64,000 nt of DNA from DRTC01 sp964521025 (GCA_964521025.1 CAZFPK010000009.1:1-64000); one strand, 5' to 3'. Numbered from the stretch's first letter, positions 37,387 to 46,897 are shown. Translations and numbers: made by a program. Notes: generated by a model not told the origin, from the sequence alone.

Positions 37387-38651
37387 AAAAATTAGGTGTC
37401 TTTATTTGTCATTGCGGAATTAACATCGCCTCCACCGTGAAGATCCCCGAAGTTATGGAAAAACTGGAAGGCTATACCGGTATTGTAAGTATCAAAGATT
37501 ATAAATATATGTGTTCTGATCCCGGGCAGAAGATGATTTCCGAAACTATCGAAAAGGAAAAACTCGATGGTGTGATCGTCAGCTGCTGCACTCCGACTTT
37601 GCATGAAAAAACATTCCGCAATGTTTCCGTAAAATCCGGTTTGAATGGATTTATGTGCGAGATCGCCAACATTCGGGAGCAGTGTAGCTGGGTTACAAGC
37701 GATAAAGATGAAGCTACGCAAAAAGCAGGAAATATCATTCGCTCCATCGTGGAAAAGGTAAAGCAAAACCAGGAACTCGAACCGATAGAAATTCCGGTGA
37801 ATCGTAAAGCTCTCGTTGTGGGTGCCGGAATTGCCGGAATGCAAGCTGCTGTCGATATTGCTGATAATGGTTATGAAGTTATCCTGCTCGAGAAAAATCC
37901 TTCTATCGGCGGCAGAATGGCGCAGCTTTCCGAAACTTTCCCCACTCTCGATTGTGCTCAATGTATTATGACACCCAAAATGGTGGAAGTTTCCCAACAT
38001 CCGAAGATAAAGATAATGACCAATTCCGTGGCGGAGGATATCGAAGGATATGTCGGGAATTTCAATGTAAAAATTAGAAAAAAAGCCCGCTATGTCGATG
38101 AAAAAGATTGCACCGGATGCGGAGAGTGTTCCAATGCCTGTCCCATTCAGAATATTCCTCAAATCTCTCCGATGCCGGATTATATTTCCAAAATCGCTCC
38201 TGAAGAACTGGGAAAATTGAATGAAATATTTGAACCTTATAAAAAGGAAAAAGAAGGAACTTTGATACATGCTTTGCAGGATGTGAATACGGAATACAAC
38301 TATCTCCCTGAATTTGCCCTGGAATATGCTGCTCAAATGTACCGGAAACCACTTTCTGAAATTTACCATATTGCTACTTTTTATGATGCATTCAGTTTGG
38401 AACCTCGAGGTGAACATCTGGTAAAAGTTTGTATGGGAACTGCTTGCCACGCTCGCGGTGCTCCCAAAGTATTAGATGAAATCCAAAGACGACTCGGAAT
38501 TGGAATAGAACAAACTACTGAAAACGGGAAATTTACTTTGACCACCGTGAATTGTCTTGGTTGCTGTGCACTCGGTCCTGTTGTCGTGATCGATGACGAT
38601 TATTACACAATGAAAATTTCTGAAATCAAGAAGATCCTTGCGAAGTATTAA
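37383..38651 (+). CDS. HdrA front half fused to NuoE (24-kDa NADH dehydrogenase-like)
   Basis: A 422-residue fusion. Residues 1-135 are the HdrA N-terminal domain (GVFICHCGINIAS ... IVSCCTPTLHEKTF ... NIREQCSWV); 141-200 hold FAD motif VVGAGIAG and LDCAQCIMTPKM; 243-253 hold the first cluster of the inserted HdrA ferredoxin (CTGCGECSNAC). HdrA then stops. From about 280 the protein is NuoE/HoxE-like: ALQDVNTEYNYLPE, IYHIATFYDAFSL and the [2Fe-2S] ligands C350, C355, C391 and C395. The missing back half of HdrA is found fused to NuoG two genes downstream, with NuoF between, so these proteins must assemble to rebuild HdrA on a NADH-dehydrogenase module. Start overlaps hdrB by four bases. Confidence 0.88.
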   Translation: MKKLGVFICHCGINIASTVKIPEVMEKLEGYTGIVSIKDYKYMCSDPGQKMISETIEKEKLDGVIVSCCTPTLHEKTFRNVSVKSGLNGFMCEIANIREQCSWVTSDKDEATQKAGNIIRSIVEKVKQNQELEPIEIPVNRKALVVGAGIAGMQAAVDIADNGYEVILLEKNPSIGGRMAQLSETFPTLDCAQCIMTPKMVEVSQHPKIKIMTNSVAEDIEGYVGNFNVKIRKKARYVDEKDCTGCGECSNACPIQNIPQISPMPDYISKIAPEELGKLNEIFEPYKKEKEGTLIHALQDVNTEYNYLPEFALEYAAQMYRKPLSEIYHIATFYDAFSLEPRGEHLVKVCMGTACHARGAPKVLDEIQRRLGIGIEQTTENGKFTLTTVNCLGCCALGPVVVIDDDYYTMKISEIKKILAKY

Positions 38652-38666
38652 ATAGGTGAAGATTAG

Positions 38667-40517
38667 ATGGGAAAAATAAATTCAATATCTGCGTTTTTTG
38701 ATTATAAAAAAAATATTTCTGACGAAGCGAATGCTTTTGAAAAGACCGTAATTATCTCTTCCGGAACTTGCGGAAAAGCGGGGGGGTCGGATGCTGTTGT
38801 AAGAAGAGCAAAAAAAATTCTTAAAGAAAAAGGATTGTCAGATAAAGTCAACCTGAAGGTTTCCGGATGTCTCGGCTTTTGTGAACAGGAACCGATAATG
38901 ATCATCAATCCGCAAGGAATATTTTATCCAAAAGTGAAATCGGAAAATCTGGAAGATATTTTTAACCGTTCTATAATTGAAAAAGAATTTATTCAGGATT
39001 ATTTATATGTGGATCCTGTTACAAAAGAGCAAAAAAACCGGAAGCAAAATATCCAATTTTATAAAAAACAAAAACCTGTGATTTTAGCAAAAAATTTCAA
39101 TATTGATTCAAATTCGATAAATGATTATATCTTGAATGACGGTTATTCGGCTTTGGCAAAGGTTCTGAAAGAAATGAAACCGGAAGATGTGATCGCAACG
39201 ATCAAAGAATCCGGTCTGCGTGGTCGCGGCGGTGGTGGATTCCCAACCGGAAAAAAATGGGCATCGAGCAGGAAAGTGAAAGGAACAATCAAGTATGTTA
39301 TCTGTAATGCTGATGAAGGTGATCCCGGTGCATATATGGATCGTTCCTTATTGGAAGGAAATCCGCATTCTGTATTAGAAGGTATGCTCATCGGAGCTTA
39401 TGCTATTGGTTCGTGTCATGGTTATATTTATGTAAGAATGGAATATCCGCTGGCGATCGAGCATTTTGAAAAAGCCTTAAATGATGCACGAAAAAAAGGA
39501 TTTCTGGGAAAAAATATTCTTAATTCCGGTTTTGATTTCGATGTTCGTATAAATCGAGGTGGCGGAGCTTTTGTATGCGGAGAATCAACCGCACTGATGG
39601 CTTCCATCGAAGGAAAACCCGGAGAACCACGCTCGAAACATGTTCACACCGTTGAAAAAGGACTCTGGGATAAGTCTTCTGTTTTAAACAATGTGGAAAC
39701 CTGGACCAATGTCCCGCTCATAATCAATAAAGGTGCAAAATGGTATGCAAGTATCGGCACTGAAAAGAGCAAAGGAACAAAGATCTTTTCACTGGTTGGA
39801 AAAGTGAATAACACCGGTTTGGTGGAAGTTCCGATGGGAATTACATTGCGTGAGATAATTTACGATATAGGCGGCGGGATCAAAGATGGAAAAGAATTTA
39901 AAGCAGTTCAAACAGGCGGACCTTCCGGAGGATGTATCCCTAAAGAGCTTCTCGATCTACCGGTTGATTACGAAAGCTTGACAAAAGCCGGCTCGATGAT
40001 GGGTTCGGGTGGAATGATCGTGATGGATGAAGACAATTGTATGGTCGATATTGCCCGGTATTTCATCGATTTCCTGAAAAATGAATCCTGTGGAAAATGC
40101 ACTCCCTGCCGGGAAGGAACTGCCCAGATGAGCGGTATCCTCGAAAATATCTGTAACGGTAAAGGTAAAATGGAGGACCTGGATAAATTGGAAGAACTCG
40201 CCTGGATAACTTCCGAAACATCTCTTTGTCAGCTCGGGGCAACTTCTGCAAATCCGGTTCTGACCACTTTGCAGTATTTCAAAAATGAATATGAAGCTCA
40301 CATTCTAGAGAAGAAATGTCCTGCCCATGTTTGCACGACTCTTTTAAAATTTGAAATAAATCCGAAAACTTGCACAGGTTGCACTCTTTGCAGTAAAAAT
40401 TGTCCAAATGATGCTATAAGCGGAAATCTAAAAGAAGTGCATTTGATAGATGAAAAAAAATGTATCAAATGTGGAATTTGTTATGAAGTATGTAAATTCG
40501 ATGCAATTAGAAGATAA
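38667..40517 (+). CDS. nuoF: NuoF/HndC/HydB-like NADH-binding flavoprotein
   Basis: A 616-residue FMN protein that would exchange electrons with NADH. It has an N-terminal thioredoxin-like [2Fe-2S] domain (GTCGKAGGS ... SGCLGFCEQEP; three Cys as in HndB), then the 51-kDa core with FMN-binding GLRGRGGGGFPTGKKW, CNADEGDPGAYMDR, NADH-site GESTALMASIEGKPGEPR and cluster N3 motif ESCGKCTPCREG, and a C-terminal double [4Fe-4S] ferredoxin (CTGCTLCSKNCPNDAIS; CIKCGICYEVCKFDAI). This build is that of bifurcating hydrogenase subunits HydB/HndC, but no hydrogenase large subunit is in the window. It lies between the two halves of the split HdrA. Confidence 0.92.
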   Translation: MGKINSISAFFDYKKNISDEANAFEKTVIISSGTCGKAGGSDAVVRRAKKILKEKGLSDKVNLKVSGCLGFCEQEPIMIINPQGIFYPKVKSENLEDIFNRSIIEKEFIQDYLYVDPVTKEQKNRKQNIQFYKKQKPVILAKNFNIDSNSINDYILNDGYSALAKVLKEMKPEDVIATIKESGLRGRGGGGFPTGKKWASSRKVKGTIKYVICNADEGDPGAYMDRSLLEGNPHSVLEGMLIGAYAIGSCHGYIYVRMEYPLAIEHFEKALNDARKKGFLGKNILNSGFDFDVRINRGGGAFVCGESTALMASIEGKPGEPRSKHVHTVEKGLWDKSSVLNNVETWTNVPLIINKGAKWYASIGTEKSKGTKIFSLVGKVNNTGLVEVPMGITLREIIYDIGGGIKDGKEFKAVQTGGPSGGCIPKELLDLPVDYESLTKAGSMMGSGGMIVMDEDNCMVDIARYFIDFLKNESCGKCTPCREGTAQMSGILENICNGKGKMEDLDKLEELAWITSETSLCQLGATSANPVLTTLQYFKNEYEAHILEKKCPAHVCTTLLKFEINPKTCTGCTLCSKNCPNDAISGNLKEVHLIDEKKCIKCGICYEVCKFDAIRR

Positions 40518-40538
40518 TAAGCGGAAGGAATCTTATTG

Positions 40539-42305
40539 ATGGCAAAAGATTTAATTATAGATGGAATAGCATTAGAATCAGATCCTGATAAAACCTTATT
40601 AGAAGTTGCCCGGGAATTGGGAATTCACATTCCCACGCTTTGCTTTTATAAAGATCTTTCTCCTTATGCTGCTTGCAGGATTTGTGTGGTAGAAGTTATC
40701 TGGAGAGGTAAATCTCGTTTAAGAACAGCTTGTACTTATCCGGCTTGGGAAGGAGAGGTAAAGACCGATTCTCAAAGAGTTCGGAAAGCACGCAAATTGA
40801 TTTTAGAATTGATGCTGGCAGAAGCTCCGGAAGCCGTTGAAATAAAAGAAATGGCAAAAGAATATGGTGCCAATCCCGAAAAGCATAATGTTCACAGAAT
40901 TGGTAATGATAACAAATGTATTGCTTGTGGATTGTGTGTGCGTATCTGCAAAGAGAGGATGAATATAGGTGCTATCGGGTTCAAAAATCGGGGTCAGGAA
41001 AGGGAAATTACTACTCCCTTCGATAAATTGTCCGATGTTTGTTCAACTTGTGGAGCTTGCTCATTCGTTTGTCCAACCGATGCGATCAGATTTAAATATC
41101 TTTCCGAGAAAAAAGTAACACCCATCCTTTCCGAATTTAATAAAGAATTGATCAGACGCCCTGTAATCTATACTCCATTCCCGCAGGCTGTTCCCAATGT
41201 TCCGGTTATCGATAAAGAAAAATGTATGCATTTTCTTAATAAGTCTTGTCGAATATGTGAATCTGTTTGTGAATCCGATGCTATTCGCTATCAGCAGGAA
41301 GACGAGATCATCGAAGAAGAAGTCGGAGCTGTGGTTATGGCTACCGGTTATGATCTTTATGATTTGAAAAAACTACCGGAATTCGGCAGTGGGAAATTGA
41401 ACGATGTAGTCGATGGACTCACTTTCGAGCGTATCCTGTCTTCTTCCGGACCTTCCAGCGGCAAAGTCTTCCGACCTTCCGATAATAAAGAACCAAAAAC
41501 AATTGTTTTCATCAAATGTGCCGGTTCTCGCGATCCGGAAAATCATAATGCATATTGTTCAAAGATATGCTGTATGTATTCCACCAAACACGCCATGTTA
41601 TACAAGCATCGTGTTCCGGACGGAAAGGCTTATATCTTCTATATGGATGTGCGTACCGGCGGAAAGCGTTACGAAGAATTCTATCAAAGAGCTCAGGAAG
41701 AAGAAGGTGTTATTTATCTGCGAGGAAAAGTTTCCAAATTATATAATGAAGATGGAAAAGTCGTAGTCAGCGGTGTGGATACGCTTCTGGGAAGGAACAT
41801 CGAGATCAGAGCGGATCTGGTGGTTTTGGCTACTTCCATTCTCCCAACCGCAGGAACTACGGATATAGCAAACCTGGTAAAAACTCAAATCGATGAAAAC
41901 GGTTTTTTGAATGAAGCTCATCCGAAAATGCGTCCTGTGGAATCGATGAGTGCCGGAATTTATCTTTCCGGCTGCGGACATGGTCCGAAAGATATTCCCG
42001 AAACCGTTGCTCAAGCTTCAGCAGCGGCAAATATGGTCTGCAAACTTTTTGCAAATGAGTTTTTACTGCATGAACCGATCATCACCGGAGTGGATCTGGA
42101 TGTCTGTTCCGGCTGCGGAGTTTGTGTGGAGGTTTGCCCGTATAATGCCCGGGAATTAAATGAAGCACGCGGTGTAGTAAATGTTAATAAGGTGTTGTGT
42201 GAAGGCTGCGGAGCGTGTGCTGTTGCGTGTGTATCCGGTGCAGCCCGGCAGAATAATTATACAGATGCCCAGATCAATGAGATGGTGCAGGCGCTTCTGG
42301 TGTAA
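40539..42305 (+). CDS. NuoG front part fused to HdrA back half
   Basis: A 588-residue fusion. The N-terminal part is NuoG/HydA-like: [2Fe-2S] ligands C35, C46, C49, C65, then clusters C127/C130/C133/C137 and C168/C171/C174/C178. From about residue 210 it is HdrA, beginning at the second cluster of the inserted ferredoxin (VIDKEKCMHFLNKSCRICESVC), then AVVMATGYDLYD, FIKCAGSRDPENHNAYCSKICCM, GIYLSGCGHGPKDI and the C-terminal ferredoxin CSGCGVCVEVCPYNARE / CEGCGACAVACVSGAA. It takes over within the inserted ferredoxin, where the HdrA-NuoE protein stops. ATG 40539 follows GGAAGGAA; a TTG one codon earlier is also open. Confidence 0.88.
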   Translation: MAKDLIIDGIALESDPDKTLLEVARELGIHIPTLCFYKDLSPYAACRICVVEVIWRGKSRLRTACTYPAWEGEVKTDSQRVRKARKLILELMLAEAPEAVEIKEMAKEYGANPEKHNVHRIGNDNKCIACGLCVRICKERMNIGAIGFKNRGQEREITTPFDKLSDVCSTCGACSFVCPTDAIRFKYLSEKKVTPILSEFNKELIRRPVIYTPFPQAVPNVPVIDKEKCMHFLNKSCRICESVCESDAIRYQQEDEIIEEEVGAVVMATGYDLYDLKKLPEFGSGKLNDVVDGLTFERILSSSGPSSGKVFRPSDNKEPKTIVFIKCAGSRDPENHNAYCSKICCMYSTKHAMLYKHRVPDGKAYIFYMDVRTGGKRYEEFYQRAQEEEGVIYLRGKVSKLYNEDGKVVVSGVDTLLGRNIEIRADLVVLATSILPTAGTTDIANLVKTQIDENGFLNEAHPKMRPVESMSAGIYLSGCGHGPKDIPETVAQASAAANMVCKLFANEFLLHEPIITGVDLDVCSGCGVCVEVCPYNARELNEARGVVNVNKVLCEGCGACAVACVSGAARQNNYTDAQINEMVQALLV

Positions 42306-42445
42306 AAAGGAGAAAACTCAAATAACAATAACCAAAAATCCAAATTCCAAACACCTCGAAGAACTGATTGGTTTGGGATTTTGAAGTTGGAATTTATTTG
42401 TGTTTTGTTATTTGTGCTTTTCTGTTTGTGATTTAAGGAAATTTT
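42306..42445. repeat. Imperfect palindromic repeat before MvhD copy 3
   Basis: CAAATTCCAAACACCTCGAAG faces GGTTTGGGATTTTGAAGTTGGAATTTATTTGTG. It is a shorter relative of the element at 35386-35636 and holds the same position, just upstream of an MvhD-like gene. Confidence 0.6.
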
Positions 42446-42871
42446 ATGAATAAAAAATTCTCACCCAAGATCGTTAGTTTTTTGTGCAAATGGTGTTCCT
42501 ACACCGGAGCCGATCTTGCCGGTATTAACAGGTTTCAGTATCCCACTTCCATTATCCCGATCCGGGTGATGTGCTCCAGCAGGATTGATCCGGTTTTCCT
42601 GATCAAATCTTTTCTGCGCGGTGCTGACGGCGTTTTTGTGGGTGGCTGACATCCTGGAGACTGCCATTACCAGGTCGGTAATTATCACACGAGAAGACGG
42701 ATCGCCATCGTAAAGGAAGTATTCAAATCACTCGGGTTGGAAGACGACAGGATCCGTTTGACTTGGATCTCCGCTTCGGAAGGACAGAAGTTCGCCCAAG
42801 TGGGAAATGAATATACAAAGCAGATTTTGGAAAAAGGTGAGAATCCCTCGAAGAAAAGGATTTTTTTGTAA
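42446..42871 (+). CDS. mvhD: MvhD/FlxD-like selenoprotein, copy 3
   Basis: A 141-residue MvhD-like protein: KIVSFLCKWCSYTGADLAG and MCSSRIDPV, then VGG-U-HPGDCHYQVGNYHTRRR through TGA 42647-42649 (residue 68), ending at TAA 42869-42871. It is most like copy 2. It follows the NADH module and precedes the tandem HdrA, so it may link the two. Confidence 0.92.
42666..42682 (+). promoter_or_regulatory. SECIS hairpin of MvhD copy 3
   Basis: ATTACC/GGTAAT stem with loop AGGTC; the closing A-T pair of copies 1 and 2 is opened here (A-C), leaving six pairs and the GGU tip. Confidence 0.8.
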
Positions 42872-43220
42872 AATGTTTTTTATTGAGAAGGTGTTGAGAA
42901 TGAAATTGCATTCGCAAAGGAAAACTCTGAAAAAATGTCTTTCAAGAAATTCTTTACTATTAACTCTTTAAGGGCTGGATAAAATTTTCTGGTTACAATG
43001 GTCTCCGTTGTAACCAAACAGTGTTCCAACGCAGAGCATTGGAACAAGTTTAACCTTGTTACCAAACCCTGTTTGGTAACACAAAAAACAATCAACATTC
43101 CCAAAGAGGGCTTTGGGAACGAGATTTTAAAGGGATATAATTCTCATCTTTAGAAAGCAGCCATCTCTCTCTTCTCAAGAGAGGGACCGAGGGTGAGTTT
43201 AAGATAATAAAGGAAAGTCT
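42872..43220. repeat. 349-bp gap with three successive hairpin repeats
   Basis: Perfect or near-perfect hairpins TTCCAACGC-type (43024-43044), GTTACCAAAC/GTTTGGTAAC (43058-43080) and TTCCCAAAG/CTTTGGGAA (43098-43119) lie in a row, after a degenerate ACTCTGAAAA dyad near 42920-42977. Their stems differ by paired changes. No gene. Confidence 0.75.
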
Positions 43221-46200
43221 ATGAGTTTGAAAAGCAGAGAAATTTTGATAATCGGAGCCGGAATTGCCGGAATACAGGCAGCACTCGATCTGGCGGAAAT
43301 GGGTGTAAAGGTTCATCTGGTGGAAGAAACTTCCACCATCGGTGGCAGGATGCCGCAACTCGATAAAACATTTCCCACAAACGATTGTTCGATGTGCATT
43401 CTGGCGCCAAAAATGAGCGAATGTGCCAGGCATCCGAACATAACGATCCATATTAAATCCCGAGTGGAATCAGTGAGCGGTAATCCGGGTGATTTCACTG
43501 CAGAGATCATCGAAAAAGCAAAATTTGTGAATCCCGAAGTCTGTGTAGCCTGTGGACTTTGCGAAGAAAAATGTCCGCTTAAAATAGATGACGAATTCGA
43601 TATGGGACTACGCAGACGCGGTGCCATTTCCCGTTATTTCCTGCAGAGCATTCCTTCCGAATACACGATTGACGAAAGCGAGTGTTTGTTTCTGAACAAT
43701 GGCGTCTGTAAACTCTGTCAGAAGGTTTGTCCTGCCGACGCTATCAATTTTGAAGACCAGGATAAAACGATCGAATTGAAGGTGGGAGCAGTGATCGTTG
43801 CTACCGGAATTGATGCTTTCGATCCTATCGGGTTCGGGCATTTCGGTTACAAACGGTATCCGAATGTAGTTACTTCCTTAGAATTTGAAAGAATGCTTTC
43901 TGCATCCGGTCCTTTCGGCGGTCATGTTCAGCGTGCTTCCGACAAAAAAGAACCCAAAAGCATCGCCTTTATCCAGTGCGTCGGCTCTCGCGACGAAAGT
44001 ATCAATCACGACTATTGCTCATCCGCCTGCTGTATGTTCGCCATCAAAGAGGCAGTCATCGCTCGTGAACACAGCAAAGACCTGCAAGCATCCATTTTTT
44101 ATATGGATATCAGGGCGTTCGGCAAGGATTTTGATAAATATTATGAACAGGCAAAAACCAAATACGGCGTGGAATTCATCAAATCAAAAGTCTCACATAT
44201 TGCTGAAACAGACAAAGGGAATTTGGAACTGAATTATGTTTTGGAAAACGGTGACATCAAATACAAAGATTTTGATCTGGTTGTGCTGGCAGTGGGATTG
44301 CAGCCGAGAAAAGAGGTTCGCGATCTGGCAGAACGGTTGGACATCAAACTCAATGAATATGAATTCTGCCGCTCGGATAATTTTGCTCCGCTGAAAACCA
44401 GTCGCGAAGGAATTTTTGTTTGCGGTGCATCCAACGGACCCAAAGATATTCCCGAATCTGTAATGTCGGCTTCCGGTGCCGTTGCGGAAGCCACAAAATA
44501 TCTGCGTTTGGAACGACAGGAACTCGTAGAAAAGAAAGTTCAGGAAACCAATGTGATCGGTGAACGACCGCGTGTGGGCGTTTTCGTGTGTCATTGCGGG
44601 ATCAACATTGCCGGCGTGGTGGATGTGAAAAATGTAGCCGAAGTTTCCAGCGGAATTCCGAATGTGGAGCACAGTGAAGATGTGATGTATGCCTGCTCGC
44701 AGGATTGTATGAACACAATCAAAGAGCGGATCAAAGAGAAAAATCTAAACCGCGTGGTCGTGGCAGCCTGCACACCGCGAACGCACGAACCTCTGTTCCG
44801 CGAAACCATCAGCGAAGCGGGTTTGAATCCCTATCTTTTCGAAATGGCAAACATCCGCGATCAGTGTTCCTGGGCACATATGAACGAGCCGGAACTCGCT
44901 ACTGAGAAGAGCAAAGACCTCGTGAGTATGGGAGTTGCCAAAGCGCGCGACTTGATGCCGCTCAAAAGACTTCCTATCGAGATCAATCCGAAATCGCTGG
45001 TCATCGGCGGTGGACTGGCGGGAATGACGGCTGCACAATCGTTGTCAGTTGCTGGTCACGAAGTGTTCCTGATAGAAAGGGAAAAAGAACTCGGCGGCAA
45101 CCTTAAAAATATCTATTTCAATTTCGGGAAAGACCCGCAAAAATACCTGCAGGACACGATCACAGAAGTTTCCAATAATAAATTGATACATATATATAAG
45201 AATGCTGAGATCAAGAAAATTGACGGTTATGTCGGTAATTTCAAAACGACTTTTGCGGATAATGAAACGGAGAAGGAAACAGAGTTCGAACACGGAGTAG
45301 TGATCATCGCAACGGGTGCGGAAGAACACAAAACCAGAGAATATTTGTATGGAGAATCTCCGAGAATCGTTACGCAGGTGGAATTTGAGGAAATGCTGCA
45401 CCAAAGGAAATTTCCAAATGGGAAACCGAAAAATGTGGTGATGATCCAGTGCGTTGGTTCGCGGGAAGAAGACAAGATGTATTGCAGCCGCGTGTGCTGC
45501 ACAAAAGCCGTGAAGAACGCTCTGGAATTGAAATGGCAACTTCCGAATGTGAATACTTATATTGTAAATCGCGATATTCGAACTTACGGTTTCCGCGAGA
45601 AATATTACGCAGAACTGCGTGATAAGGGAACGATGTTCGTGCATTACGAACCGGACGGAAAACCCGATGTGCAGTTAGCTGATGAAACCGACCCGGACAG
45701 CAAGATCAACATCACGGTTTTTGATCCGATAATGGATAAAGAAGTGGTTGTAACCGCTGATCTGCTGGTGCTTTCCGTAGCGATCGATGCCCGACCGGAA
45801 AATGCCGAACTCGGTAAAATGCTGAAGGTTCCTTTGAATTCTGACGGAATGTTCATGGAAGCGCATGTGAAGTTACGTCCGGTTGATTTTGCTACAGACG
45901 GTGTTTTCGTGGCCGGACTCGCTCATAATCCCAAAGATATGAACGAGAGCATTATGCAGGCAAAAGCAGCAGCCAGCCGCGCTCTTACTTATATCACCAA
46001 AAAGGCCGTTCTGGCAGAAGGGACAATCGCCGAAGTGCGCGATGATAGATGCTCCGGCTGTGCATATTGTGAAGAAATATGTGCTTACAAAGCGATCGAG
46101 ATTGACCAGGAACAAGAAATAGCCGTGGTGAACGATGCACTGTGTAAAGGCTGCGGAGCGTGTGTAGCATCCTGTCGTTGTGGAGCGTTGGACTTACGGG

Positions 46201-46265
46201 GATTCAGCAACGAGCAACTCTTTGCTTCGTTTGAAGCATTGGATCTGGTAGATGTTTTGAATTGA
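43221..46265 (+). CDS. hdrA: Tandem HdrA (two HdrA modules in one chain)
   Basis: A 1014-residue protein with two HdrA modules. Module 1 (about 1-430): FAD motif IIGAGIAGIQAALDL, NDCSMCILAPKM, inserted ferredoxin CVACGLCEEKCP and CLFLNNGVCKLCQKVCP, and CVGSRDESINHDYCSSACCM. Module 2 (about 445-1014): HdrA N-terminal domain VGVFVCHCGINIAGVV, VVAACTPRTHEPLF, FAD motif VIGGGLAGMTAAQSL, CVGSREEDKMYCSRVCC and the C-terminal ferredoxin CSGCAYCEEICAYKAIEI / CKGCGACVASCRCGA. It equals the separate genes at 30031 and 31414 joined. Likely core of the HdrA-Flx complex encoded downstream. AGGAAAG precedes the ATG. Confidence 0.92.
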   Translation: MSLKSREILIIGAGIAGIQAALDLAEMGVKVHLVEETSTIGGRMPQLDKTFPTNDCSMCILAPKMSECARHPNITIHIKSRVESVSGNPGDFTAEIIEKAKFVNPEVCVACGLCEEKCPLKIDDEFDMGLRRRGAISRYFLQSIPSEYTIDESECLFLNNGVCKLCQKVCPADAINFEDQDKTIELKVGAVIVATGIDAFDPIGFGHFGYKRYPNVVTSLEFERMLSASGPFGGHVQRASDKKEPKSIAFIQCVGSRDESINHDYCSSACCMFAIKEAVIAREHSKDLQASIFYMDIRAFGKDFDKYYEQAKTKYGVEFIKSKVSHIAETDKGNLELNYVLENGDIKYKDFDLVVLAVGLQPRKEVRDLAERLDIKLNEYEFCRSDNFAPLKTSREGIFVCGASNGPKDIPESVMSASGAVAEATKYLRLERQELVEKKVQETNVIGERPRVGVFVCHCGINIAGVVDVKNVAEVSSGIPNVEHSEDVMYACSQDCMNTIKERIKEKNLNRVVVAACTPRTHEPLFRETISEAGLNPYLFEMANIRDQCSWAHMNEPELATEKSKDLVSMGVAKARDLMPLKRLPIEINPKSLVIGGGLAGMTAAQSLSVAGHEVFLIEREKELGGNLKNIYFNFGKDPQKYLQDTITEVSNNKLIHIYKNAEIKKIDGYVGNFKTTFADNETEKETEFEHGVVIIATGAEEHKTREYLYGESPRIVTQVEFEEMLHQRKFPNGKPKNVVMIQCVGSREEDKMYCSRVCCTKAVKNALELKWQLPNVNTYIVNRDIRTYGFREKYYAELRDKGTMFVHYEPDGKPDVQLADETDPDSKINITVFDPIMDKEVVVTADLLVLSVAIDARPENAELGKMLKVPLNSDGMFMEAHVKLRPVDFATDGVFVAGLAHNPKDMNESIMQAKAAASRALTYITKKAVLAEGTIAEVRDDRCSGCAYCEEICAYKAIEIDQEQEIAVVNDALCKGCGACVASCRCGALDLRGFSNEQLFASFEALDLVDVLN

Positions 46266-46543
46266 AGATTGAATATTTAATATTGAATATTGGGGAAGAG
46301 TTTGTGAGAGAAATGAAAAACTCATCCTGCTGTCATTCTCTTAAGGAAGAAAAATTGAAAGAATTTCAAAGAGAAGGAACATAAGATATGCAAGGAGAAA
46401 AATTTCATTCTCGTCTCGAAGTAGCGAAATCCCCTCTTGAGAGGGGTGCGACTTTAGTCGCGGGGTGTGTTTTCTCGTTACAATGGTCACCGTTGTAGCA
46501 AAAGGACTGTCAGGAAAAGCAACAACCAGATACAGAGGAAGAT
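46266..46543. repeat. Gap with CCCCTC/GAGGGG and GACTTTAGTC repeat unit
   Basis: The unit at 46431-46469 (CCCCTCTTGAGAGGGG followed by GCGACTTTAGTCGC) is a tidier relative of those near 6703-6741 and 13838-13876. No gene in the 278 bases. Confidence 0.6.
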
Positions 46544-46897
46544 ATGAAAATCCTAATAGTAATAAACGATGCACCATATGGAACAGAGAAAGCTTACAAT
46601 GCGTTGCGGTTAGCAATGACATTGACGAAAGAACATAAAGATGTTCAACCGTTGGTGTTTTTAATGGCAGACGCAGTAAACTGTGCAATTCCAAACCAGC
46701 AGACTCCGAAAGGTTTTTATAACATCGAAAAGATGCTTGGTTTCATTCTAACAAAAGGTGCGGAAGTGAAAGCCTGCGGAGGTTGTCTGAAAGCACGCGG
46801 TTTATTCGATACGACTCTCATCGAAGGCGTTCAGAAAAGTAATATGTCCGAATTCACGAAATGGAATGTGGAAGCGGATAATATCATATCATTTTGA
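46544..46897 (+). CDS. DsrE/YchN-family small sulfur-transfer protein
   Basis: A 117-residue DsrE-fold protein: MKILIVINDAPYGTEKAYNALRLAMTL opens as in YchN/DsrE proteins, and GAEVKACGGCLKARG carries two adjacent-loop Cys in the active region. The Cys pair is typical of the YchN group. It lies between the tandem HdrA and MvhD copy 4, again mixing a sulfur-transfer protein into the Hdr operon. GAGGAAGAT precedes the ATG. It is the second of three DsrE-type proteins in the window, each from a different subgroup. Confidence 0.82.
   Translation: MKILIVINDAPYGTEKAYNALRLAMTLTKEHKDVQPLVFLMADAVNCAIPNQQTPKGFYNIEKMLGFILTKGAEVKACGGCLKARGLFDTTLIEGVQKSNMSEFTKWNVEADNIISF

Noticed and set aside
37392..38450. 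Minus-strand open frame of 352 codons opposite the HdrA-NuoE fusion
   Set aside because: The plus frame has complete cofactor motifs and operon overlaps; the opposite frame is a by-product of codon bias.
38667..40517. NuoF and neighbours as a bifurcating [FeFe] hydrogenase
   Set aside because: No H-cluster motifs (TSCCP, MPCxxK) are present; the NuoG-like protein continues into HdrA instead of a hydrogenase domain.
43024..43119. Row of short palindromes as a CRISPR array
   Set aside because: Repeats are hairpins of differing sequence with irregular spacing and no uniform spacers; no cas genes in the window.
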